Assembly: GCA_030762935.1 (NCBI GenBank)
Contig: CM060900.1
Location: 401,811,632 to 401,875,631, forward strand
Source of the DNA: Hymenopus coronatus
Taxonomy: Eukaryota; Arthropoda; Insecta; Mantodea; Hymenopodidae
Direction of reading: 5' to 3'
DNA length: 64,000 nt
Positions 46,621-59,345 of this stretch are shown one piece after another (the stretch's first letter is position 1; every line of letters starts with the position of its first letter). A program made the translations under genes and the position numbers. The notes under the pieces were generated by a model that was not told the origin of the DNA, ran no database searches, and saw nothing but the letters and a program-made list of their open reading frames with translations.

Positions 46621-46793
46621 TATATTCATAGTGTGGCCGTATGACATTCTTCAGTTAAAAGCATGAAGGCCGTGCCCACCTCCATAATGTAACGGAACGT
46701 GTCTGCCTTCCAGCCGGCAAGTCTTGAGTTCGAAACTATATTCATAGTGTGGCTGTATGACATTCTTTGAGTTAAAGGCATGAAGGTCGTGCT
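46621..46793 (+). repeat. Direct repeat flanking a tRNA-like SINE (family B)
   Basis: The unit TATATTCATAGTGTGGC... to ...GCATGAAGG(C/T)CGTGC occurs at 46,621-46,676 and again at 46,737-46,794 with four or five differences. Between them CCTCCATAATGTAACGGAAC, then GTGTCTGCCTTCCAGCCGGC and GAGTTCGAAAC, form a tRNA-like box A/box B pair. A partly similar family B head stands at 47,100-47,185. Confidence 0.55.
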
Positions 46794-46800
46794 CTCCTCC

Positions 46801-47095
46801 GTGTCGCCCTCCGTGGTGTAGTGGTTACCATGCTAACTTCATATATCCAAGGTCACTGGTTCAAACCCGGCGGACGATTGATTTTATTTTTTTCGGGTGT
46901 AAAAATCCTTAGCTTGGCTTCCTTCGGAAGGGAAGTAACGCCGTTGGTTCCGTGTCCTAGATTTACGGCATGTAAAAGAACCTCAAGCCTGATATAGAGG
47001 CCTCTGAGCAAAATTAAGCGGTCTTTCACGCCCAACATAGAATGGGTTGCTGAGAACCACAGCAGTTAAAGAGCGTCCATAAATAACACTCCATT
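46801..47095 (+). repeat. tRNA-derived SINE, family A, full copy
   Basis: Box A TGGTGTAGTGGTTACCATG (46,814) and box B GGTTCAAACCC (about 46,858). The body shares GGCTTCCTTCGGAAGGGAAG and GCGGTCTTTCACGCCCAACA with the other copies. The end GTCCATAAATAACACTCC matches the copy at 53.5 kb. Confidence 0.88.
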
Positions 47096-47190
47096 TACTT
47101 TTTACACCCTTCTCCGTCGTGTAAATTAACGTGTCTACCTTCAAACCGGTGAGTCTTGAGTTCGAAAATTGGATGTGAATTTTGTTCCTA
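47096..47190 (+). repeat. tRNA-like SINE head, family B
   Basis: CTTCTCCGTCGTGTAAATTA, then GTGTCTACCTTCAAACCGGT and GAGTTCGAAAATTGG, show the same head as the unit at about 46,677-46,735. Confidence 0.5.
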
Positions 47191-48235
47191 CGGGTTTTCC
47201 TTATCCTCGTAGTACAAATATGAGATAGTTCTCAGCATATTAATACACCAAATTCACTTGAGCATCACTTCGTCCGTTTCATTCACAGTCTCTACAGTAC
47301 TGAGTTAAAATAAACATTAAAATAATTTTCAAAACTCATAAATGGCTATGCAATTATGCTACAATGTGTCAAACTCTTGTCCTCATGGTGACATACTAGG
47401 TTTGAAATGACACTAAGCTATAGAGTACACATTGGGTACAAGCCTTAGAAATCATTAATCCAAAACCTGTATTATTGACTCCAAATATTCCGAGCAGTTA
47501 CTGCTGTTAATCGTGCTAATCTGAAAACTATTACAAGACTGTGTAGCTATGTGTGATACTTTAAGTGTGTATATATATATAATTTTTTTTTTAAATGGGA
47601 CTTTATTTCACTTTGCTTTCAACATATCCCTTCATTGTTTCAGCACGGTTCTGTAAGGTTTAAAATGTCAGTCTACCCAGGTTTCTCTTAGCCTTACTTC
47701 GTATGCAAACAAAGCACGTGAATCTAGTATTCTCTTATTCATTGCTAGATGCTTAACCGTGTATTGCAATAAAAATTAACGCTGTGTTTAAAACAGTACT
47801 ATGCGGGTATCTTTTCTTGGGCGCTCGGCTATCGTCTTCATTCGGCTGGTTTCGCTCTATTTCGGAAACAGAGCAGAGCGACAGCATTGAGACTTATCTT
47901 ACGCTATATACCTGGATGTCCAGTTGCTTCAATGCTAAGATTTCGCTCTGTAGATCCCCAAGTTCACGCACATACGCGCGTGCTGTGTTTCCTTTTATAA
48001 TCAAACTAGTTTGCGGTAAATAATGCAACTCATAATGGTTGAGGGCCTCAAAGAACAGATCCTCCTTTGGCTGACAACACTGCGGAAAGACACGCGGGGG
48101 AGCTGACTCTTCTCCCCCCCTCAGCTCTCGCTTCCCGAAAAACTACCCCCCAAGAAAAGGTGTGCGCATAGTAGTTTGCCTTCAAACATTTGAAAAATCA
48201 CAACAACAACAACAACAACAACAAAAGGATTGCAT
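47191..48235. other. Unassigned
   Basis: No gene. A TA run lies at about 47,572 and a (CAA)n run at 48,201-48,225 just before the Gypsy fragment. Confidence 0.45.
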
Positions 48236-48737
48236 ATAAAGCTGCTGAATCCATCGGACATGGATCAGAACATTCAGGCCGGAACTACATTAGGCAAGCG
48301 CGAGCTGGAGGAACCAGAACCGTAGGATCTGGAGCCCCGGCTAGAACACTTGCTGAAGAGGGCGACGAAACCACCTGACCACGGCACAATTGTAGAGTCC
48401 GGCATCTGCTTGGACGATACCAGTTTGTCTTCAGCCAAGGGAATGGCAATTACGGGCGCGCTGATCGAGTATCTTTACATCGACAAGGGAATCGCCCGAT
48501 CTATCGGGTAACCACCTAGATATGTTCTTCTGGAGAGAGAAAAAAAAGCGCGGGGTTACGGGACATGTTGGAGGTAATAAATCCAGGGGAATTGTTGGAG
48601 AGCCCGATTATCCTTGCTGCTCTCCTGCAGTTTTGGTGAAGAAGAACAGAGGGATACATTTCTACGTGGATTATAGAAAGCTAAATGTCGTCACCCGAAA
48701 GGACTTTTTCCACCTATATTCAATTCAGACAACATAA
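48236..48737 (+). pseudogene. Gypsy fragment: protease-RT linker and RT start
   Basis: In shifting frames the plus strand reads LEHLLKRATKPPDHGTI, then YQFVFSQGNGNYGRAD, then PDYPCCSPAVLVKKNRGIHF and VDYRKLNVVTRKDFFHL, the N-terminal RT motif of Gypsy elements. It is related to the element in the palindrome spacer (same FSxGNGxY linker). It ends abruptly before the YLDD region. Confidence 0.8.
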
Positions 48738-49319
48738 TGCAGACTAGCAACCACCAAGTGCTGTATGACAATTATTTTATAACTACAGGTCCAATACCGT
48801 TTCCTATTCCTCTAGTCGCCTCAGGATAATTCCTTTATAAATAGCATAAGTTATGTGTTGTTCTTTGTTAAGTTCTCGTTACCTTTTTTCTCTCTGTAGT
48901 TCCCCCCCCCCATTTCGTTCCACAGATTTCGCTAGAAGTACCAACGTTGAATGAATATGGAATTACGACGCACATTTGTAAGAATTTCTTCCAGTTTCAC
49001 CGTATCATCTTGCGACAGAAAAATCTCTAGCGTTTGTTTAATGTCACTTATGAATAATTTATTCAGTTAAGTTTATAATATGCAAAATATGGATTTAGTA
49101 TGCTCCATGAGAGAACGACAAAATTAGCATTTGAACAACTTTCTTTCCCGCTCCCCGGACCCGGGAAGGCTTCCCGTTAATTTTAAACGGTTTCAATTAG
49201 GTGGCGGATTTTTATAATCTAAAAATTAGAAACTGTGCATGCATTTATGAGCGAAAAATCCATAAAAAGATTACCGGCAAAACGCAAAATATGGCTATCA
49301 TCGTGCATATGCGGCTTAA

Positions 49320-49320
<1 letters not shown>
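48738..49320. other. Unassigned
   Basis: No gene. A C10 run lies at about 48,901. Confidence 0.45.

Positions 49321-49398
<78 letters not shown>
49321..49398 (+). repeat. (CA)n microsatellite
   Basis: An uninterrupted dinucleotide tract of 39 units. The His/Thr and Cys/Val runs in frames over it are artefacts of the repeat. Confidence 0.98.
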
Positions 49399-49399
<1 letters not shown>

Positions 49400-52300
49400 G
49401 CTTCCCTCAGTTGGTTGCTATTGCAGACAGAGCGTACTAAACAAGTTTTGCGACACATATACTAAAGCATACTGAACAGATGTATAAATAATTACTTATG
49501 CGAAATATTTAAAAATACATAAAATTGGAAAATGGTGGCACGGCGTTTCCTTAAAGAACAGCGTATAGAAGAGAGAGAAAAAAAACTCGAAAATACCTTG
49601 TTTTTTGCGGGAGCAAAAAGTAAAACCTGATATAGTGATATGTTGGAGAGTTTGCAAACAAACGTTGCCTACCTTCAACTGCGGATTCTTTGCAAACAGT
49701 TTTTATGTTTTGAGGTATGCGATACTTTTTCACTGTGAAACACTTTTCGGACGTAACCTTCACCTCGCATTAGTTGCAGAATAAGATAACTCATCAGCAA
49801 TGAATAATTTCACAATAATTTCACGAACGTAACACCGTAATTTTTCACTAAGTGTATTGTTCACTTTAGGAATGTAGAATGTCACTGAAAATAGAAATAC
49901 AATGACTGCTCATCAGGCTTTGAAGGGGAAAAGGTGAGGTGAATAAAGATAGAGGCATGCCCGTCTACCTTTTTGATACTTTCTCTCAGAGGACTGTGGT
50001 TGAATTCTTCTGTCACGAAACTATCCATTTTATTTTCGTATTCCAAGAGAATAAAAGTAGTTTTAAAGCATCCTGAAAATCAATTAAAAGAAGTTTTTAC
50101 CATGACTTCCAAGAAAGTATATGCAATTTTGAAGTATCCTGGAAAGTATTTCAATCTAAATCCCTTAACCTGGTAATTATAACATTTTTAATGAAAAATA
50201 CATAAAACTTGTCATTAACATTTGTCATATATATGCCCTATGATATTAAAATATCAAAATATGTATTTGTATGCTCAATAAAAACCACTTTTCATCAGAT
50301 TGCAATGAAACATGTTTATATCAGTTAAAGATTAAAAATAAAAGGAAAAATACAAGTTTAGAAATCCGGCCCTATAATGGGTTTATTTTAACTTGGTCGT
50401 TAAGTTTTGATTTCCATTCTCGGTTATTGTGGAGCAACTTATTTGCCGATTTTCAAAAACGACAAGACACATGGCGTGTACGTTCACATAGCGAGGCTGG
50501 GAGAGGGAGAGAGTAAAGTGAGAAGGCTGAGAAGAATCTCCACATGGAATACAATAAATCTAGCAGATTAAGCCTGAAGTACATAACAAAATATTTACTA
50601 CTGATTGAGAGGGAAAACTGTTTAAAATAGTATCCATTTAATACAATTTGAAGTAAGACGTACATGCGACGTGAAAATACATTTCCCTGGTATCAACACA
50701 CCAAATATTTACTAAACTTCCTTTCACAGGTGTGTGGTGTTTATTTAATTCTCTGTAATAAGTTAATATTAAAACGTAAAGAGATGGTGCCACATGTGCC
50801 ACGCTAATAACGTTACGTAACGACATCTAAAACCGTCGTAAACATTCACTTCAATAAAGGTTTGAACAGGTGTTTCTCATCATACTCCATTTTTCTTTTA
50901 ATCGGTTTTGTAGTGACGAAAGAGGACAGTGAAAACAGGGATATGTGTACCAGTGGAAAGTGGCTTCATTTTGGGTTAACGTGAACACTTGCACGTGGTT
51001 AGAATATTGTACACAAAATCTTGAAATATGTTTTCTTGAGATTTTGTTTGAAATTGTGAAGTGACCCATAGGCAATTTTTCTATATCTTATAGTTTTTAT
51101 CTAAACGTTTTCAAAATGTTATTACATGCTCTCCTACCACAATTACAAGTTTGTTTCAAACATCATGCTGGTCTGATTAATAGGCTTTGAGAAGAGGGAA
51201 AAAATGCATTTTACTTTTATTGTGGAAATTAATCAGTTGCTCCACACAATGCACATGTAGTTTTTAAAGTAGAAAAATAATATCATAATTCTAATACACA
51301 AACAGGTCATTTATGTTTTATGCCACCCTCGGATTGTTTCGGAGAACAATATTAAACCCTCAAGTAATATTTGTAACATATCCTCAGTGCTCGAATTGTC
51401 ATTTGGAACAACTTAAAATTTTAGCATAAACCATATCCCAGTTTCTGTGGTTTTTATTCATAAGTACAGTCTCTCTGAGTTTTAATGAAAATGTATAGAA
51501 GCTTGATTATAAACCCCGTCATATGAAACGTTTTAATGTGAAAACTGCAAGAAAAAGCCTGGTAAAAGGCATTTGAAGTAAATGCAGCTCGTGTGTTCTT
51601 GGAGATTTAAATGACCACCTGTTGAAGTTTTAAAGGGCTTTGAGAAGTATGTAAGTGAATCTTAAGTTTCGAAGTCTCTGTTTAGACATAAAGTAATTCT
51701 TTAATGTATATTTTATTTCCACCAATACGTATCTTTAAACAATCAAATTAGTTTACCTGGAGAATATCTGAAGAATTTTGGTTATGCCATAAAAGGTCAA
51801 GGTAGCAAGGCACAGAAGCTTCCCATTTTTGCGGGCTCTCTATGCGGAGGACCTGTTTGTTAGCATTAACTTTATCTATCTGTAAGAAAGGGCAATCACA
51901 ACAAAGACTTACGTTTCAAACATCGGATAAGAACACAATTCACCTCATTCCTGTAATCGCACTAGAAGCTGCGAATTTTACTAGATCAGTAAACAATGTG
52001 TATGTTATGCAAATGCGGGGGTTGTATTTTAATTTTCTACTACGTAACTAGTTGATAGGGAAGCTCTTAAAATGTGTGTAGGTTCTGTTTCAAGCTTTTG
52101 TTTATAATATGGCTCTTATTTTGTAATGTGATTTTATTTTTTTTTTCTCAACAATATACATGAATGCATTTTAAGATGAAGTGTTTAGAAAATTAACCAA
52201 ATGTCATTCATAGTTTCACTTATTAGGGCGATATAAATGAGAAGTAATGATGTAGGAGGGCGAATAATACAGTATCTCATTTGCAGAGTAAAACTCTGAT

Positions 52301-53461
52301 TTCTGTGGGTTCAGTTCTTTAATCAGATACCATGCAATAACAAGGATTTCAATAGCTCCCTACTTAAATTAGTTTCAGAGGAGCAGAAAAGAAAAGGATC
52401 TTTAAATTCACAAACATATTTTTAACAGCATAAGGTAAGAAACAGTGTTAACTACAGTTGCAATTTTCAAACTCTTCTTGGTTTTCATTTGTTTCACATG
52501 ACGAGCGTACTTATATGTAAAAGTCAATGCAGTTTTGTGTACTTGTAAGTAATAGTAGAAAACATAATACGAAGTTTTGTTTACATGGTTAGTTGTGACG
52601 TGGTTAAACAGTAATATTTATGGTGGCTAACTTTTTAAGCAAAAGTTTACCATATTTAACATTTATTTTCTCCCAAGTCAGAAGAATAATTAAAACTGAC
52701 TCTCTGCAAATTATACAGAGTTTAATTGTAAAATGTTATTTTTATAAAAATAATAAGCATCGTCTGGAGCATATTTTCAAGCCAGTAAAAATAATATTTC
52801 GGACTAATTTAGAAGTGAGCATGAACTTTGGGTGTACATTAAATCCTAATCGCTCTATTACCACTTCAAATGAATCTACCTGGATCTTTGGATTTTAAAA
52901 ATGTCACAGATGGGTCTATTTTTATTTAACGTAACCAAATGGCGTTTTGCAGTTTTGACTGAGTGTCTTACCTTAATATGATTACAGTCAAATTAAAAGA
53001 TGGAAGTTTCACAATGAATATTGCTTGAACCTAAGAATTACCAGATACTAGAAGGATTCATTAAACCAGTTGAATTAATTGCTATCCAAAATGAATCTAG
53101 GTTTAAAACGAGGGTTCTCCACCGCCGATGTAGTTATTGAAGCAGGTGTCGACCACCTGTGGCATCTTTCTGCTCACTTCTGCATGCTACCTCGTGCTAT
53201 TTTTGTTCGATATCACTGCAAAATTGTGTTTTATCATCTCCGCCTTTATTTTAATACTCCTCGTGTAGTACCAGTTGAAGGTACCTCATAAGCGAAATTT
53301 CTAAATATTGCAGTTTTAAAAAATGTATGGCATGCTCCCCTATCTCAATTATAAATGTTTTAAACTTCATGCATGTGTGTTTTTCTTAAATTTAACAGAT
53401 GTTAGAAAAACTACTTTAACTACAGATACTAATTAAAAGTTTATAGGGTGTCATTTTAGCC
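49399..53461. other. Long unassigned AT-rich stretch
   Basis: Four kilobases without a recognisable gene or mobile element. The open frames (for example 49,973-50,176, 52,620-52,898 and 53,079-53,291) are short and show no family signature. It could be intron or intergenic DNA. Confidence 0.5.
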
Positions 53462-53690
53462 TCTGATTCCCGAGGTCGCTGGTGTAAACCTGGTGGAAGG
53501 CGATAGATACTTTTCTGGCATAAAAATCCTTAGCATGGCTTCCGTCGGAAAGGAAGTTGAGCCGATGGTCCCGTTTTGTTGACTTATGGCACATATAAAA
53601 ACCTCAAACCTGACTCGGTCTTTCACGCCTTTATAGAACGGGACGCAAAGAACCAGAATAGTTTAAGAGCGTCCATAAATAAAATTCAAA
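53462..53690 (+). repeat. tRNA-derived SINE, family A, 5'-truncated
   Basis: Lacks box A. It retains a box B-like GCTGGTGTAAACC, then CCTTAGCATGGCTTCCGTCG, CGGTCTTTCACGCC and GTCCATAAATAAAATTC. Confidence 0.8.
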
Positions 53691-54025
53691 TTTCCATTGG
53701 TTTTGATTTTATCACTATAAGATTCATTTTGTCGTCTTCATTCTAATATAAAATTTAGCTGTTGTTTCGTGGAGAATAGAATTTGGCCGGATGTGGCGGT
53801 GTTACAGAGCAAATATTTAAATATAGCTATAACTTTTCTGATACTCAAGAAAATTCAAATTTTTACCATTTTAAGAAGGGTAAAGTTCGGGGAATATGAC
53901 TTCTCTGTTTTTATTGACATCCAGATATAAGGTAAGTGAGGTGCGGTTACAGACAAGCTATGATTTGCTTTCGTCCTGGTTTTAATGTTTGAAAATTCCT
54001 ATCGCTGCTAATGAGTATTATTTAT

Positions 54026-54229
54026 AGCCCGGGGGTTCGATCCCAAGCGACCGCATGTGAGATTTGTGGTGGACAAAACGGCGCTGGGGCGGGTTTTCTC
54101 CGGGTACTCTGGTTTCCCCCGCCATCGCATTCCACCGGTGCTCCATCATCATTCATGTTTCACCAGTGTCACCTCCTGCGGTGCCATTAGTAGTTTAAGC
54201 GGGCGTTAAACACTACAAAAAAAAAATTA
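54026..54229 (+). repeat. SINE, family C, 5'-truncated
   Basis: Starts at box B (GGGGTTCGATCCC, 54,032), then GAGATTTGTGGTGGACAAAA, CCCCCGCCATCGCATTCCAC and GCGGGCGTTAAACACTAC, with an A10 tail. Confidence 0.88.
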
Positions 54230-55399
54230 TAGCCCTTATAGTTTACAAAGGCCTTAAGGTCTATAACGGCTTATTTTGAAGAAGGGAGCAAAGAAATGAA
54301 TAAAATCTTGTCATTCATGCATTGTTCACTGAGAATTTCTTGAAGCGTATCATTAGCTGTTTTTTTTTTTTTTTTTTACGAAATATTCAGTGAATGGAGT
54401 GTATCAGAACATTTGCAAGCTTCTACACAAATAATAAAAGGAAACATTGGTTAAATGAAATCTGGGAATGATTAATAAATTTTTATATAGGCAAAAGTAC
54501 TATCAGAATAATGGTGGGCAAAAGCAATTGCACCTGTAACAGTTACGGAAGACGGCAGATAAAAAAATAAATAACAAAAAGTCCATAATCAGAGACGATT
54601 AATATTCAGTAATTTCAAAGAAACTTCCCTCTGTTTTAAACACCAGTACCCAAATTTAAAATTTTGCGCACTGGAAACCAAGGCATTGCTTACTTCCTGG
54701 AGTTCACGCTGCACATTCTGTTTGCGTTTGGCTTTACGTAAAAATTAAAAGCTACATTTTCAGACTAAAAAATTAATGTATCATTATTACATGCAACCAT
54801 CCTTCAGCCAATGTACTGTCTCATCAATGCCTTTTTCAACAATTAGAATAGATCTTAATTTATAGTTTTAAAACATGATGCTCAAAAACGATTAACTGTT
54901 GCTGCATTCACTTTGTATTACTATAATATCTTCTTGGATTGGACTAGGGGTCTAGGAAACAAATTCTCATGCATTTTCCAGTTCATTATTGGCGGTTGGT
55001 AAAAAACTGTGAAAATGGCCAGATTTGTTGATCTACTAATCCAAAACACATTAGAAGCGGTACAAGATCTAATGTCGCATATTACAAAAAGAAGTAAGAA
55101 TATGGTGTGGGACCAGGTAAGCCAGTTCAGTGATTGTACCAAAAGTACCGCAAACAAAAAATAGTTATCGAATTGTAAATAATCTTATCGAATCTGCATG
55201 TTACTGTTAATTTTTCGTATGTAATTTGATTGAGCTTCCAAACTCGTGCTTATCATTCTCAAACTTCGGTCTCGATACAATTTTATCATCGTGTCAGTTA
55301 GCAATTTTTAACCTCAATTAATTTATCGAAAAAATATCGGCACTCGTGCTGTGTGTGTGCGTGGTACTGTACGTACGTACGGAGGGATGTTCCATACCG
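54230..55399. other. Unassigned AT-rich sequence
   Basis: No gene. A T17 run lies at about 54,360-54,376. A 78-codon minus frame at 54,921-55,157 has no domain. Confidence 0.5.
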
Positions 55400-55915
55400 C
55401 AGCCGTGGGCTTATTGTACGTCAGACTCTTGGAGGAAGGATGAGAGGAGTGTAATTTCAGAGGGCGCCCGACATCCGGACGGAGAGAACCGTCGTGGAGG
55501 GTCCGTAACAGTTCACAAGCAGTTCATCTCGACGTGGAGAGTGTCAGGAGGTGGTGGCCCAGTCCCGGATAGACCACCTGAGTCCGCGAAAAACCACTAA
55601 CGCCATCCCGCCGCCGAGTGCTGTATTTCCAGAGCGCAGTCACCTCCACGAAGTGGCCCCCTGCCGCAGTCCTCGTCGACACTTAAACCCTTAAAGAAAG
55701 TGATTGGGATGAAAGGAAAATGAAATGAAATAACTAATTTTGGGGGAATGAAGAATCCTTTCCAGCATTCGCCTAGTGACCCGGGAAAACTCCCGAAAAA
55801 CCTATGGGTCACAGAAGTAGGTCGCGGGTAACCGATTCCACGACCTCCCGAATACCAATCCCAGTCGAAAGACCTGAGCCACTCGGCTCAGTGGCACTCG
55901 TGGTATTAGTGAAGA
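55400..55915 (-). repeat. GC-rich SINE-like unit (family F)
   Basis: The minus strand begins with a tRNA-like head (CACTGAGCCGAGTGGCTCAG, about 55,890) and a degraded box B region near CGTGGAATCGGTTACCC. A long GC-rich body follows. Markedly richer in GC than the flanks. No coding signal in either overlapping frame. The identification as a SINE is tentative. Confidence 0.4.
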
Positions 55916-56604
55916 CAGTCAAACGCAAGTAGTCTCTTCCATCAGAGTATTATTATCGAATGAAACGTGCTACCTGCTCAGAAACTAAAACTTCTACATA
56001 CCATCAGGGGATATTATTTGATACAGAAGATATAGAACAGATTACTTGGGAATACATCAGTGGTTTGTTGAGGATTTCTTAGATAAATTATCTATTAAAC
56101 AATTGACCTTTTTGCCTTTTTTATAGATAAACATCATTCTTTGTTTCTAAAGGAAGGGAAGCGTCATTTGGCATCAAAATGTGTTGTAATTGGTGAATGG
56201 TGAAAATTAATGAATTTTTTTATACAAAATCCGTTCAAGGAGTTCACTGAAATAATAAGCAGACAACATCCACGTTTTTGTCTTACAAAGAAAATTACAT
56301 TACGGAACACAACATTTGTTTAGCAATATAAGAGTATCTGAAGCCGACACAAACGCTGTCCAGCTTCTTCAAACTAAATTAATAAATCAGTGAAATGGAA
56401 ATAGAAAATGTTAAAGTATTTATTTTTCTAGTTCACAATGTAAAAATGTAAAGATTTTTGCAAACCCATTTTTTCATGAAGAGGACATCGATATTAGCGT
56501 TTGCGGCAGATCTGTCTCCAAACAGCTAGGATCCCACCACAACACCTGACGAGATTAGTTTTCCTAACTAAGAATAAAATTACAACATTCTACATAGAAA
56601 AAAA
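55916..56604. other. Unassigned AT-rich sequence
   Basis: Nothing recognisable. Confidence 0.5.
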
Positions 56605-57352
56605 TATCTGACGTGTTCCATTCACATGACTTTCTCTAGCTATTACACAAACAACTTCCCTTACAAAAGATTTTTATCTATGATGTGATATCAAGGCAAG
56701 CTTTAGCAGAAACTTTCTTATTACTTGCTTCCTTATAAGTAGAAAGGGCTTAAGAGAATACAGTAGGCTAAATAGTCAAATATTTTAAAATCTAGTTCTA
56801 TGTAAAACAATTGAAGTTCGGTTAGCTTTGCATTGCCTGCAGTAAAACAAGGGAGATGAAACGAAAAGTCACTTACACTTTGAGAAAAAAATTAAATAGT
56901 TTAAAACTGAAACCAATAACTAGGAATATCTCAGGAAAGGTCAGATCTATATAAAATAAACGTATATGACATAAATTGTGTGTTTTAACGAGCTCTACAT
57001 TTTTGTGTAGTTAAGTTTTTGTATATCTCTTACGATTTAACCGCCATGCAAAATTCTGCAAAACTCATCCAGAGTAATCTTCAGAGGCTTTTCCCAGAAA
57101 ATTCAAAATATATATTTTTATTGTGATGTAAATATCTTTACTATACAGTATTTTAATCAAAATCGTTCTGAGGATTTTGGTGAGAAACAAAATTTTCAAA
57201 CAATTTTCATTTTAAAGGGTAGTTTGTGCAGGGGGAATTTTCTTGAAAATCTTCGTGACGCATCCTTCGAAGATATTAAATATAAATACTAAGTTTGGTA
57301 TTTAACTGTCTCTACGTGTTTGAGCCACGCTGTCCACTGGTGCGCGCGCGCG

Positions 57353-57386
<34 letters not shown>

Positions 57387-57530
57387 TATTTTTCTACAAA
57401 TGCCTTTTTCGGGCTCAGGGGACCTGAAAACAAATATCTGGTGAAATCTCAACATCGAATTTTTTGGTGGAATACAATAACTTCTCTATCAACTAGTACA
57501 TTGTATACAACGGGCAAGCGAAATTAAAAA
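56605..57530 (+). repeat. Dispersed repeat family X, copy
   Basis: From ACGTGTTCCATTCACATGAC to the CTATCAACTAGTACATTG end. At the microsatellite position it carries a (GC)n run followed by (AC)n (57,342-57,387), unlike other copies. Confidence 0.88.
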
Positions 57531-57639
57531 GAACAAGAAAAGCAAACAAAACCAAATCTGTGTTGAAAAATGCCATCTTCGTTTTCAGTTTGCGTCAAAA
57601 TGTGCACGATTTAGCCATTAAAAATATATAATGGGATCC

Positions 57640-58124
57640 TAGATACATTAGCAGAAATGGTGTTATTACTCTAGTTCCTTCTAAATGCAAGGAAAATAAG
57701 ATAATACAATAGGCTAAATGATATTCAAATATTTTAAATGTGGGTTGCTATGTGATTGAAATTCGGTGCTCTTTGCATAGCCAGGAACAAAGAAAAAGGA
57801 AAGACAAATTCCCGTTTGGAAAGGTTTTAATTACTGTGCAGTTTACCAGTAATGCAAGTCATCAGAATGAGGAGGTGCTCAGAGGCTATTCCCAGAAAAT
57901 TCTAGATATAGGTGCGTTTTATTTGCCATGTAAATACATTTAATATACGGTATTTTAATAGAAAAAAAAATTGCAGCCATTTTGAGAAGATAAATTTCGA
58001 AAATGTTTCCATGAAAGGGTAGTTTGGGGTGGGGTGATTTGGTTGGTAATCTTCGTGTTGCTTATTTGGAAAATGCTGAACTTGACAAGTTTGTATTGGA
58101 CCGACTTTTCGTTTTAAGAGTAAT

Positions 58125-58163
<39 letters not shown>

Positions 58164-58297
58164 GGGACCTTTCTCTAAGAATGCTCCTTTTTTGTAGAAT
58201 GGACCCTAAAACGTGTATTTCCAGTGAAATCCCAGTATGAATTTTTGGGTGGAATGCAATGTGTTCTCTGCCTTTGTACTAAGTCGGGAAAGTAAAC
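57640..58297 (+). repeat. Dispersed repeat family X, copy
   Basis: Starts inside the family (GATACATTAGCAGAAATGGT) and has an internal deletion of the central block. It shares AGGCTATTCCCAGAAAATTC (57,882). A (CA)15 tract lies at 58,130-58,161. Confidence 0.85.
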
Positions 58298-59033
58298 ATA
58301 TCAGATGTGATACATTCACATGGCTAATTATTCTTCAACATGCTATTCTTATAAAAGCGTATTGCTCTACTTCATGCTAATTGAGGTAAACATTTGCAGA
58401 AACTGTTCTATTACGTCGGTACTTCTTCCAGGCAAGGTGGGTACAGGAATACAGCAGGCTTAAGCTATAGTCTAGCCTATAAAGAGCTAGTCGCTTAGCG
58501 ATGGTTTTGAAACTCCTTTCCCTTTGCAAGTCCAGGAAATAAAGAATAACAACTTCCCATTAGAGAAAAGTGTTGGAAATTTTAAACCAATAACAAGTAA
58601 TATCTCGGAAATGGATATCCCCCCCCCAAAAAAAAAATTGAAGACAAAAAAGAAAGAAGGAATGTGATGGACACAAGTTGTGTGCTTTAACGAGAATTCC
58701 TACGGCTTTAAATATACAAAAAGTATTCAAAATGAATAGATTGAGCTTTTTTTTTAGTAAATCCAAATGTTCGATAAATGTTTCGTGTAGAGTAGTTTGG
58801 TGTGGGGAAATTTTCTTGGAAACAGTCGTGTCACATTTTTGTAAGATACTGAACTTATATACCAAGTTTGTTATTGGGCCGACATTCGTTTAGAGTTATG
58901 CCGTTCACACATGTGCGCGCGCGAACCGTTTCCTAAAAATGTCATTTTTATTCTGGAACCTCAAAATGTAAATTTGCAGGAGATCGGTATCAAGTTTTTG
59001 CAAAACTTCCTTACCAACTATGTACATTCGTGG
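58298..59033 (+). repeat. Dispersed repeat family X, copy
   Basis: From CAGATGTGATACATTCACAT to CTTACCAACTATGTACATTC. It lacks the AGGCTATTCCC block. The microsatellite position is CACACATGTGCGCGCGCG (58,907). Confidence 0.8.
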
Positions 59034-59345
59034 ACAAAAAAGGAAGTGGGGATGATTGTATCCCCAAATGCCATGTGTCGATCAAAGACCTTTGTGTATC
59101 TTCGTAACGGCTATGTTTACAACGCACAAGCAGGAACTGTGATATTTTCTGTGCTGTGTTTGGGAACGCATTGGTCAACTTATAAGTACAGTATTAGAGA
59201 CAATGGTGACAAGTGTGATGTCGATTTTCAACGGTCAATGAAGTCACATGGTGTTCTACGTCATTTTATTGCCGAGGAAGCACGTGTTTTCATAAGTGAT
59301 TACAGATGTGATCCGAATAATATCAAATATCCGGCTTCATTTTAA
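59034..59345 (+). CDS. Open reading frame of unknown function
   Basis: The open frame runs from 58,911 for 144 codons, but its first ~40 codons lie inside a family X repeat. The remaining ~100 codons are not repeat and code for residues such as MCRSKTFVYLRNGYVYNA and RHFIAEEARVFISDYRCD, with four Cys. I recognise no domain, see no splice context and no poly(A) signal directly after. It could be a genuine small exon or chance. Confidence 0.2.
   Translation, partial: TKKEVGMIVSPNAMCRSKTFVYLRNGYVYNAQAGTVIFSVLCLGTHWSTYKYSIRDNGDKCDVDFQRSMKSHGVLRHFIAEEARVFISDYRCDPNNIKYPASF

Noticed and set aside
49201..49465. Frames with His-Thr or Cys-Val runs
   Set aside because: They are translations of the (CA)39 microsatellite.
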